In this document: piece after piece, positions 42,374 through 50,245 of the stretch
Numbering within the stretch: position 1 is the first letter of the stretch
Layout: every line of letters begins with the position of its first letter
Origin: Micavibrio aeruginosavorus EPB
GTDB taxonomy: Bacteria; Pseudomonadota; Alphaproteobacteria; Micavibrionales; Micavibrionaceae
Direction of reading: 5' to 3'
Length of the DNA: 64,000 nt
NCBI RefSeq assembly: GCF_000348745.1
Contig: NC_020812.1
Coordinates: 2,365,444-2,429,443 of the forward strand
Notes under the pieces: model-generated
What the model was told of the DNA's origin: nothing
Databases searched by the model: none
What the model saw: only the letters and a program-made list of their open reading frames with translations
Program-made: the position numbers and the translations under genes

Positions 42374-43738
42374 TTACTGGGAAATCCGGCCCTCACTGCC
42401 CGTCACGACCCAGCGTCCGTTTTCATAGGCGATCGACGAAATCCGTCCCACGCCCGGCAGGCTATCGCCCACCTCAACCGTGCGCATCTCGCTTTCACCC
42501 GCGCGTGACACCATGGCCCGGCCCGGTTGCGCGCCTTTCAAAACCCATTGAACAGGCTGGGCCTGCCGTACGGCTGGTTTGGACTTCGGCTCGGCCTTCA
42601 GCGTCGTTGTGCGGGCCATCGGTGCGTCCGCGGTCGCTCTGGCCGGAGCCTGCGCCTGCGTGCTCAGCTTTTTCTCCAGCGCCTTCACAGCCGCACGCAA
42701 TTCTTCCACTTCATCTGTGGCTGCGGCGGCGCTTTCCTTGCGCACCACGGACAAATCGTCTTCCAACTGATCCAGACGGGCCGCGATCAGATCAAGGCGA
42801 TCCAGCATTTGCGCCGTCATTTCCGCATCGACAGAGGATGCTGATGCGGCCTGGTCCGCGGCCGGTGCAGCCAATGGTGCATCCACCACAGCAGTCGGCG
42901 CCGCCGGGGCCGGGGTGGGTTCAGACACAGGAGCCGGCATCGACTCCGCAACCACCGGGGCAGCATCGGCCACAGGCGCATCGGCGACTGCCGATGGTTT
43001 CAACAGGTCATTGGCCTTCGGCATCGCAACGGACGGCGCCGGAACAGGCGCGGCCGCCATCGGCGCATCAGGCATCGCCGGCGCATCGCTCACCTCAACC
43101 GGGCGCGCATCAGCCAACGGGGCCGGCGCAAGAACGCCAGACTTTTGCTCAGACTCTTGCCCAGAATCCTGCCCTGCATCCTGTAAGGTGGAATCAAGCG
43201 CTTGCGGGTCGTTGAACATCCCTTGGGCTGGCAACCCCTGATCCGGATCGCGCGGCATTTGCGCATCCGCCGAGTCAGCATCAGCCCCATAAGCCGGAAC
43301 CGCCGGCAGATTTGCGGCAGGCGCAGGAGCCGGTGCAGGCGCCGGAAGCGGCGCAGGCAATGACGCATCCGCAGGCATCGCCGCCATATCCGTCGGGGAC
43401 GCAGGCGCGGGCATAGATGGGGCCACAGCCTGGGGGGCTTGTGCCGTATTTTGTGGCGCACCGCCCATCATGGTCATCACCATGACACCGGCGCCCACCA
43501 CAACAGCGGCCCCGATAATCAATTTATTCGTCAGGGACGATTTCTTTTTTGCCGGGGCCTGTTGACCGTCGTCACCCGCGCCCTCGTCCATCGTGTCCCA
43601 TTCATCATCCGCCAGATCGTCGCCTGTTGTATAATCGGCGTCATACGTATCCGCGTCATCGAAACTGGTATCTTGAAAATCTTCACCCTGAAAATCATTT
43701 CCGGGGAAATCCAAATCGTCGTTATCGTGATTGCTCAT
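42374..43738 (-). CDS. dotF: Type IVB core protein DotF/IcmG
   Basis: The 454-aa protein has an acidic cytoplasmic N-terminus (about residues 1-60, FQGEDFQDTSFDD), a transmembrane segment (KLIIGAAVVVGAGVMVMTMM, residues about 72-92) and a long Ala/Pro-rich spacer. A coiled coil (LDRLDLIAARLDQLEDDLSV) follows, and the conserved end reads VQWVLKGAQPGRAMVSRAGE ... RTVEVGDSLPGVGRISSI ... GRWVVTGSEGRISQ. The order and C-terminal signature match DotF/IcmG of the trans-envelope scaffold. The next gene downstream (dotE) is separated by a terminator. Confidence 0.9.
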   Translation of the reverse strand: MSNHDNDDLDFPGNDFQGEDFQDTSFDDADTYDADYTTGDDLADDEWDTMDEGAGDDGQQAPAKKKSSLTNKLIIGAAVVVGAGVMVMTMMGGAPQNTAQAPQAVAPSMPAPASPTDMAAMPADASLPAPLPAPAPAPAPAANLPAVPAYGADADSADAQMPRDPDQGLPAQGMFNDPQALDSTLQDAGQDSGQESEQKSGVLAPAPLADARPVEVSDAPAMPDAPMAAAPVPAPSVAMPKANDLLKPSAVADAPVADAAPVVAESMPAPVSEPTPAPAAPTAVVDAPLAAPAADQAASASSVDAEMTAQMLDRLDLIAARLDQLEDDLSVVRKESAAAATDEVEELRAAVKALEKKLSTQAQAPARATADAPMARTTTLKAEPKSKPAVRQAQPVQWVLKGAQPGRAMVSRAGESEMRTVEVGDSLPGVGRISSIAYENGRWVVTGSEGRISQ

Positions 43739-43834
43739 CTTTTTTTCACTTTCTACACCGCTTCTATAACACTGAATGCGGTTTATAAAACCGCATTCAA
43801 ATCTTGTTCAAATGATCCCGTCCAAACCCGGATA

Positions 43835-45235
43835 TCAGTTTGTCGACGACGTGCCCGTTTCGGTCGTCGCGGTCGCAGGCGCCGCCGTTCCCGGCTGACC
43901 CTGATTTTGCACCGGAATGAAGGCCGGGATCAGGTTGCCAAACGGATTCTGGTTGGACGTTTGCGACGCCACCGTCGGCTCTGGCTTGCTGGTGCTTTGT
44001 TGCACCGGCTTGACGAACAACAGCGCCATCGGCGTGCCCGCGGCCACGCGCAACATCGGCTCGGCGTTATCCGCTTCTTCATCCAGCATCTCACCGACTT
44101 TTTCCGCCGCTTCCTCAACCGCTTTGAAGAATTCCTGTTTGGTGTCCAGGTCTTCGGTTGTCGAGGATGACGACGACCCACCCGTTGCCACGGTCAGCGT
44201 GGTCGATCCGGTTTCGGCAATCGCACCACCCAAACCTTCGATAAAGGCCGCGGCGGCAGGCAGAATGACGCGGGTGAAATATTTCTTGTCAATCTCGGTG
44301 ATCATACCGGGATTGGCCGTTTTCGGGTCCAGCGCAATCGCGTCGGTGCCATAGGCAACGCCGTCCACCACAACTGTATTGAATTGCAGGGTGATATATT
44401 CGTTGCTCGCCTTAAACGAACCAATTGCACGGCTGCCCGCCAACGGACCCGACACGATCTGGGCCAAAACCGGGCCCGGCGCATCCGTGTTGGCTTCGGT
44501 CATCAGCTGGGCATATTCAATCGTCCCGGCCGGCAGCAAAATAACAACATCGGAGGCTTTTGCATCGCCTTCAGCGGCCTGACGCTCCGCTTCGGCCTTG
44601 TCCTTTTGCTCCTGGCGTTTTTGCTCGATCCAGTCCGGAGAACTGACCGATTCCTGTTCAGCACCCTTGATGGTTTTGAAATCCAGAATGGATTCCATCT
44701 GACCAGCCATCGCCTTAGCCAGCTGTTGCTTCACCTCAGCATTCGGATCAACCGGCGGGGCCTGTGGGCCCGCTTCCGGAGCGGCTTGTTTTTCTTTCTC
44801 AATCCGCTCGGCCTGCAGGCGGCGCCAGCGTTCCAGCGGATCTTCCTCGGACACCTTGGCTTCATCCAGCGGAATCACGCCGCGCGTGGTGCCCACCGGA
44901 ACGGGCAGGGCGCTTTGCCCCGTGCTTTTCGCCTGATCAATCTGGGCCTGGTTGAAATCTTCAATTTGCCCGCGATAAGTATCCGAAACATCGTTGGCCC
45001 CGGGTGCCTGGGTCAAATCCGACCCCGGACGCATCACGGATGTACCACCCGTTTGCTTTTCCCCGCCAAACAGAACAATACCGCCAACGATGGTCGCAAT
45101 CGCACCCAGAACAACACCGATCTTGACCATCGGGTTGTTGCGGAGCATGTCGCCCATCGACTGTTCGCCGCCGTCGAAATCCTCGAAACCGGCGTCCTGA
45201 CCCAGCGGGTCGTTGTCGAATTCGTTATTGCTCAT
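43835..45235 (-). CDS. dotG: Type IVB scaffold protein DotG/IcmE, short form (466 aa)
   Basis: The inner-membrane helix (MVKIGVVLGAIATIVGGIVL) at residues about 36-56 is followed by a spacer and the VirB10-like C-terminal domain: VILLPAGTIEYAQLMTEANT, GPVLAQIVSGPLAGSRAIGS, LQFNTVVVDGVAYGTDAIAL, RVAAGTPMALLFVKPV. The Legionella protein is about 1050 aa with a long repeat region; here there are no pentapeptide-type repeats and only 466 residues, so a compact form. The ATG at 45235 overlaps the end of dotH (stop 45225-45227). Confidence 0.9.
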   Translation of the reverse strand: MSNNEFDNDPLGQDAGFEDFDGGEQSMGDMLRNNPMVKIGVVLGAIATIVGGIVLFGGEKQTGGTSVMRPGSDLTQAPGANDVSDTYRGQIEDFNQAQIDQAKSTGQSALPVPVGTTRGVIPLDEAKVSEEDPLERWRRLQAERIEKEKQAAPEAGPQAPPVDPNAEVKQQLAKAMAGQMESILDFKTIKGAEQESVSSPDWIEQKRQEQKDKAEAERQAAEGDAKASDVVILLPAGTIEYAQLMTEANTDAPGPVLAQIVSGPLAGSRAIGSFKASNEYITLQFNTVVVDGVAYGTDAIALDPKTANPGMITEIDKKYFTRVILPAAAAFIEGLGGAIAETGSTTLTVATGGSSSSSTTEDLDTKQEFFKAVEEAAEKVGEMLDEEADNAEPMLRVAAGTPMALLFVKPVQQSTSKPEPTVASQTSNQNPFGNLIPAFIPVQNQGQPGTAAPATATTETGTSSTN

Positions 45236-46352
45236 CGCTGTCGTCCTTTTCACTCAGATGCGCGCGCACCATGCGGCCCTTGTCGGACAAGAGCAAAACC
45301 GGCGCATCTTCAATTGTATAGACATTCATGCCATCCGCCGAACTGACCGATCCGCTCCATCCCGGAGACAGCATGGTCAAAGGCGTCCGCACGTAAACAT
45401 TGCCCTTGAAACGATAGGCCGTGGTCCGGCCATCAACGCCAGAGACCACCAGTTTTTCGGCGCTGTCCGGGATAATTCCGTCCAGAATGCTGGCCTGCGC
45501 GGCGTTGCCCGCGGCGATGGTAATACCGCCATCAATAATCGGCGGTTTGGCATACGGGCCATATTCGGGAATGCGGGCATCCATACGGTAATGAACGGTA
45601 TCGCGACGCGTGTTCATCACGAACGTGATCGGCGTTTTCAATTCCAGCAATTTGACGGACAGGTTGCCATAGGCAAATTCCTGCATCGGCGTGACGCGCA
45701 GGACCCAGCCCCCTTCACCCGGTTTCAGGATTTCAAAATCCCCGGCCCAGCTGACATCTTCGATCGGCCACGGCGCACCCGTCACATCGACGAAGTTCAG
45801 CGTGGTTACGTGACCAACGGCCACCTTGATCTCAGACGGGCGAACACCCGGGTCCAGCGCCACGGTTTGTACAACCACCTCCGGCTCCGGGTAGGGTTGC
45901 AACGGTGTCTGCACCGCTTCCAGCGTTTGATCATAACGCTTCAGCAATTCACGAATTTCTTCCGGGCGCATCGGCAGAAGGCCGGTAATAGCGGCTTCAA
46001 ATGCATCTTCACGGATTTCGGCTTCGATATCCTCGGGCGATTTTTCCGCCAGATCCATGTCCATGCCACCTTCAACCGGGGCCAGACCAGCATCCTCCGG
46101 CAAGGCCAGGCCCGGAGCGCGTTCCATCGCATCCATGGCCGGGGGCAGGGCGCTGTCATCTTGCGCAACAAGGTCATCCGCCGGTGGTTCGGCATCCATC
46201 TGCGCGGCCAGGCCGGGTGGCAACGCATCCTGCGCGACAGCCGGGAGAACCGACAACGCCGTTCCCGCCAGACAAACGCACACCGCACCGAGTGCGACGG
46301 GGCGCACAGCGCCATGAAGACCTTGGAAATATCGATTGAATTTCGATGTCAT
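45225..46352 (-). CDS. dotH: Type IVB outer-membrane-core protein DotH/IcmK
   Basis: This 375-aa exported protein (signal peptide ALGAVCVCLAGTALSVLPAVA, cut near QDALPP) has a Pro/Asp-rich region, a helical domain (RPEEIRELLKRYDQTLEAVQ) and a C-terminal VirB9-like part: VALDPGVRPSEIKVAVGHVT, TLNFVDVTGAPWPI, NVYVRTPLTMLSPGWSGSVS. DotH forms the outer-membrane ring with DotC and DotD. It overlaps dotG and starts at ATG 46352. Confidence 0.9.
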   Translation of the reverse strand: MTSKFNRYFQGLHGAVRPVALGAVCVCLAGTALSVLPAVAQDALPPGLAAQMDAEPPADDLVAQDDSALPPAMDAMERAPGLALPEDAGLAPVEGGMDMDLAEKSPEDIEAEIREDAFEAAITGLLPMRPEEIRELLKRYDQTLEAVQTPLQPYPEPEVVVQTVALDPGVRPSEIKVAVGHVTTLNFVDVTGAPWPIEDVSWAGDFEILKPGEGGWVLRVTPMQEFAYGNLSVKLLELKTPITFVMNTRRDTVHYRMDARIPEYGPYAKPPIIDGGITIAAGNAAQASILDGIIPDSAEKLVVSGVDGRTTAYRFKGNVYVRTPLTMLSPGWSGSVSSADGMNVYTIEDAPVLLLSDKGRMVRAHLSEKDDSDEQ

Positions 46353-46467
46353 GAATATTCTTTTTAGACCCCGGCTCTATTACCCCAGCGACACAACCCA
46401 TCGCCGGGCAAGGATACAACGTGCCAATACGACTGTCACCACCCTATTACCCCTTAAATCCGGCCCA

Positions 46468-47247
46468 TTAACCCGGTTGCGCAATCCATTGTTCGATCCC
46501 GACCCCGTTGGCGCTTTCCAGACGGGACACACGCACGATCACCATCGTGACCAGCCATGTATCCGACCGGGTTTTCGACCCCGCCTGATAGGTCAGGATC
46601 ATCGGCAACTGGACCTGCCACTGGTAACGGCCATTGACCAGCCCTTCGGACACCAGAATGGGTGCCCCCTTCGGCGCGGCTGTGATAACCTGTTGATATT
46701 CCTCAACACTTTCGATGATACGAGAGCGTTGCAAGGCCTGGGTAAAGCTTTCCCAGCCCCGGCGGGTGAAGTTGCGGGACGCTTCCTGCAGGCGACGGCG
46801 ATAATCGCTGAAGCCAAAGGTCATAACCTCGGTCGCGGCCTGCGCCACCCAGGACATCAAAGCCGGAGCCGACAGGTTCGGCGCGTTCAGCGGCACCATC
46901 GGCACCAGACGCCCATCTTCGGTCGTGGCGAAATAACGGTTTTCCGGCTGGTGCGTATGCACAACAAAGAACATCGCCCCAATCAGCCCGACAATCACGA
47001 GCCCCTGGATCAGCGCCAGGCGCAAAAGGGACCGGTACCCGTCCTTATAAAATTCATTCCGGACAATGACGGTCCCCAGCCCGCTGGGCACGGTGTGGCC
47101 CTCGGCAATCGCGCCCTTCACGGGCTTGCCGCCCTTTTTCACAGGCGCGGCACCGCGTTGTTCGGTTGCGCGAATACGGCGCGGATTAGGCGCATCGCCA
47201 CCCCCGGCAGATCCACCGGGTGCTTGCATATCGGGTGTTTGGGCCAT
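46468..47247 (-). CDS. dotI: Type IVB inner-membrane protein DotI/IcmL
   Basis: This 259-aa protein begins with a disordered N-terminus, then GLGTVIVRNEFYKDGYRSLL and a transmembrane helix (ALIQGLVIVGLIGAMFFVVH). The periplasmic domain (FATTEDGRLVPMVPL, MTFGFSDYRRRLQEASRNFT, RYQWQVQLPMILTYQAG) ends IEQWIAQPG. AGGTGG overlaps the GTG at 47256, so the ATG at 47247 is used. It is the first gene of the dotI-H-G-F run. Confidence 0.9.
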   Translation of the reverse strand: MAQTPDMQAPGGSAGGGDAPNPRRIRATEQRGAAPVKKGGKPVKGAIAEGHTVPSGLGTVIVRNEFYKDGYRSLLRLALIQGLVIVGLIGAMFFVVHTHQPENRYFATTEDGRLVPMVPLNAPNLSAPALMSWVAQAATEVMTFGFSDYRRRLQEASRNFTRRGWESFTQALQRSRIIESVEEYQQVITAAPKGAPILVSEGLVNGRYQWQVQLPMILTYQAGSKTRSDTWLVTMVIVRVSRLESANGVGIEQWIAQPG

Positions 47248-47519
47248 GATTGCCACCTGAAAAAATATCTAAACTGTCTAAGGGCTGAAAGACCGGAGGG
47301 ACCCCCGGCACGCACGTCCCCTCAAATGTACCAACAAAACAGCTTGATAACCAAGGGTTAAAATTTCCCTACCGCGCGCAGGAAAGGCGGCCGAAAAATC
47401 GCCGAACGAAAGATATTGCAATTTAGGCCCTCGCAGATTTGTACAACAGCCAAAAGAATATGGTAGACTATCCCCAGTTATAAGAAGACACCGGGACGAA
47501 ATGCGGGGGTGACCGGGCC

Positions 47520-48866
47520 ATGATCCATGTTCTGAAAAACAAACTCTTTCTTGTTGCGCTGCTGGTCGCGTTGTTCGCGGGCACATTGAGCGGCGGCACA
47601 TCCGTTAAACCGGCCTTTGCCCAATTGGGCGGCGGAACATGCGGACCGGGCACGCCGGGCATGGGGGCCTATGTTTTTGGTGTCGTTGAATATGGCTTTG
47701 GTGTCATTGAAACATTCCCTGTCGGGATTATCGCGACCGAAGAAAACGTCAACTATACCCGCGAATGGATGGTCACCGATTTCTTCAACGGTTGTATCAT
47801 CGACATCTTCTTCAAGGAACACATCCTGCCCGCCATGATGATGATGACGGAGCAACTCTCCGCCGTCGGCATGCAGCAAGTTTCTGCCATCGGCATGTTC
47901 ATGGATGCCAAGCACCAGCAGGAAACACAGCGCCTGTTCCAAGAATTGTCCGCCCAGGCGCACAAGGATTACCAGCCGAGCGAAGAACTCTGCTCCCTCG
48001 GTTCTGTCATGAAATCGCTGGGCGCTTCGGACCGGAACGCCGATCTGACCGCGTTGATGATGACGGAACGGTCCCTGAAGCGTCAGTTGGGGAATGCCAA
48101 CTCCAACGCATCCGAAGGGCCGAAAGAGGACCGCGAGGGCCGTCTGGAACAATTCCGTCGCCGTTATTGCGACCCGAATGACAACGACGGTGGCCTGGCC
48201 AGCATTTGCGTTTCCGGCGGCAACAACGCAACCAAAAACAAAGATGTGGATTACGCCCGCACCATGGCGTTCCCGCAGACCCTGAACATCAACTTCTCGG
48301 ACAACACATTGACGGATGACGAAGAAGACGTCATCGCGCTGGCTTCCAACCTGTTCTCGCACGATGTCTTCACCCGCATTGCGCCGAGCACTTTGGAAGT
48401 GGCCGCAAACCAGGACGAATATCTGAACGTTCGGTCCGTCATCGCGAAACGCAGCGTGGCCGAACATTCCTTCAACACCATTCTGGGGATGAAGACCGCC
48501 GGGTCCAACGCCGCCGGCACATCGCAGTATATGAGCGCGATGCTGCAGGAACTGGGCATGTCCGCCGCGGATGCGCAATCGCTGATCGGGGCCAACCCCA
48601 GCTATTACGCCCAGATGGAATTGCTGACCAAATCCATCTTCCAGCGCCCGGAATTTTTCGTTGGGCTGTATGACAAGCCGACCAACGTCGCCCGTAAGGG
48701 TGTGGCGTTGCAGGCTCTGGCCCTGATGCAGGATCGCGACACGTTCAAGAGCAACCTGCGCAGTGAAGCCATCCTGTCCGTTCTGCTGGAAATGGAAGTC
48801 ATGAGATTGCAGGAAGACGTTCAAAACCGTCTGCCGCGTATGGTTGACAGTGGCCCGAAAAACTAA
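47520..48866 (+). CDS. Exported protein of unknown function, paralogue A (448 aa)
   Basis: A signal peptide (FLVALLVALFAGTLSGGTSV, cut before QLGGG) is followed by about 60 residues absent from paralogue B, including CGPGTPGMGAYVFGVVEYG. Then comes a shared core: HILPAMMMMTEQLSAVGMQQ, DAKHQQETQRLFQELSAQAH, KDYQPSEELCSLGS, GANPSYYAQMELLTK, FFVGLYDKPTNVARKGVALQ. The core repeats in the next gene, so this is a tandem duplication. The periplasmic or surface role is unknown. It lies between dotI and flgK and may belong to the type IVB machine (IcmX- or VirB5-like adhesin, speculative). The start is ATG 47520. Confidence 0.75.
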   Translation: MIHVLKNKLFLVALLVALFAGTLSGGTSVKPAFAQLGGGTCGPGTPGMGAYVFGVVEYGFGVIETFPVGIIATEENVNYTREWMVTDFFNGCIIDIFFKEHILPAMMMMTEQLSAVGMQQVSAIGMFMDAKHQQETQRLFQELSAQAHKDYQPSEELCSLGSVMKSLGASDRNADLTALMMTERSLKRQLGNANSNASEGPKEDREGRLEQFRRRYCDPNDNDGGLASICVSGGNNATKNKDVDYARTMAFPQTLNINFSDNTLTDDEEDVIALASNLFSHDVFTRIAPSTLEVAANQDEYLNVRSVIAKRSVAEHSFNTILGMKTAGSNAAGTSQYMSAMLQELGMSAADAQSLIGANPSYYAQMELLTKSIFQRPEFFVGLYDKPTNVARKGVALQALALMQDRDTFKSNLRSEAILSVLLEMEVMRLQEDVQNRLPRMVDSGPKN

Positions 48867-48877
48867 GGGACCGCAGA

Positions 48878-50077
48878 ATGACAACACACGGACACACGCC
48901 ACAGCATAAAGGGCCGCGCCATGCGTTGCGGCGTTTTGTGCTGTCCGCCTGTGTCACGGCCCTGTTGATCCCGGCCATGCCATCCGCCTCCCACGCAACG
49001 GCGGACATTCAATTGATCCGCGATAACTGGGTCCGCGCCTTCATGATGATGACGGAACAACTGTCCGCCGTCATGATGCAACAGGTGGCCGCCATCGGCA
49101 TGTTTATGGACGCCAAGCACCAACAGGAAACACAACGCCTGTTTCAGGAACTGACCGCGCAGGCACACAAGGATTATCAACCCAGCGAAACATTATGCAT
49201 GATCGGCAGCGCCACACGGTCGCTGGGCGCAACGCAGTCAAAAATTCGCGCCAACGCCGCCGCCTTGGGCGCGGGCATGCGCCGCCGCGAATTGCTCAAC
49301 AACAACATGGCATCGTCGTGGGGTGCGTTTGCCGACCGGGCCGCCCGTTTGGCCCAGGTGCGCGCGGTCTATTGTGAAAAGGCCGACAACAACAACACTT
49401 TTCAGGATTTTTGTGCCTCCAACGGCACCGGCCGCACGAACAAGGACGTGAATTACGGCCGCACCGTGGACAAGGCCTGGACCCTGAACGTCGATTTTAC
49501 CGATGACCAGCTGACCGACGATGAAACCGATGTCATCGCGCTGGCCCGGAACCTGTATTCCCATGACGTGTTCACTTACACGCCGGAAACATTGTTGCTG
49601 AACAGTGATTCCATCACCTTGTTCCAGGATACGCGCGCCGTCACCGCCCTGCGCAGTGTGGCCGCCCATTCCTATGCCACCATCACGGCGATGAAGGCCC
49701 CAGGCACGGGATTGTCGGCAGACAACATCCGCGACATGGCCCAGATGCTGGGGATGAGCCCGGATGACGTCAACAACGTCGTCGGCGCCAATCCCAGCTA
49801 TTACGCCCAAATGGAAATCATGACCCAGAAATTGTACCAGAGCCCGTCTTTCTATGTCGGCCTGTACGATAAACCGACCAACGTCGCCCGGATCGGCGTG
49901 GCCCTGCGCGCGATGCAGATCATGGCCGACCGCGACAAATATGAAGCCAGCCTGCGCCGCGAAATGCTGGTCGCTTTGTTGCTGGAGCTGAAACTGCGCC
50001 GCTATCAGGAAGAGGTCGAAAACCGCCTGACGGGCAAACTGCCCCGCACCGGACCGCGCGCGACCGCGACCCCGTAA
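48878..50077 (+). CDS. Exported protein of unknown function, paralogue B (399 aa)
   Basis: A signal peptide (RFVLSACVTALLIPAMPSAS) precedes the core shared with paralogue A: AFMMMTEQLSAVMMQQVAAI, MFMDAKHQQETQRLFQELTA, NKDVNYGRTVDKAWTLNVDF, GANPSYYAQMEIMTQ, FYVGLYDKPTNVARIG. It is 12 bases downstream of paralogue A, so the two are likely co-transcribed. It lacks the 60-residue N-terminal insert of A. The conserved helical core with paired Cys residues suggests a shared fold; the function is unknown. Confidence 0.74.
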   Translation: MTTHGHTPQHKGPRHALRRFVLSACVTALLIPAMPSASHATADIQLIRDNWVRAFMMMTEQLSAVMMQQVAAIGMFMDAKHQQETQRLFQELTAQAHKDYQPSETLCMIGSATRSLGATQSKIRANAAALGAGMRRRELLNNNMASSWGAFADRAARLAQVRAVYCEKADNNNTFQDFCASNGTGRTNKDVNYGRTVDKAWTLNVDFTDDQLTDDETDVIALARNLYSHDVFTYTPETLLLNSDSITLFQDTRAVTALRSVAAHSYATITAMKAPGTGLSADNIRDMAQMLGMSPDDVNNVVGANPSYYAQMEIMTQKLYQSPSFYVGLYDKPTNVARIGVALRAMQIMADRDKYEASLRREMLVALLLELKLRRYQEEVENRLTGKLPRTGPRATATP

Positions 50078-50144
50078 AGCCGGATATTTTCATATAACAC
50101 CCTCAAAGTCCTTTCTTTTTGCCGCCGCGCCCCCCGCGGCCCGG

Positions 50145-50160
50145 TGGCACCGCATTTGCA
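50145..50160 (+). promoter_or_regulatory. Sigma-54 promoter of flgKL
   Basis: TGGCAC - 5 bases - TTGCA, with GG at -24 and GC at -12 correctly spaced. It lies 86 bases upstream of the flgK start, in agreement with sigma-54 control of hook-filament genes in several alphaproteobacteria. Confidence 0.82.
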
Positions 50161-50245
50161 AAGACTGTCCTGAGATATCGTCTCTGCCGGGCAAAACCTG
50201 CCCAGCGGGGACCCGCTTTCAATCTTGTCGCAATGGAGCGAAAGA

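Noticed and set aside
42334-43215. Plus-strand Pro/Ser-rich open frame over dotF
   Set aside because: Antisense artefact of the Ala/Pro-rich spacer of DotF.
47478-48902. Minus-strand open frame antisense to paralogue A
   Set aside because: Shadow of a gene with a good signal peptide and a homologous neighbour.
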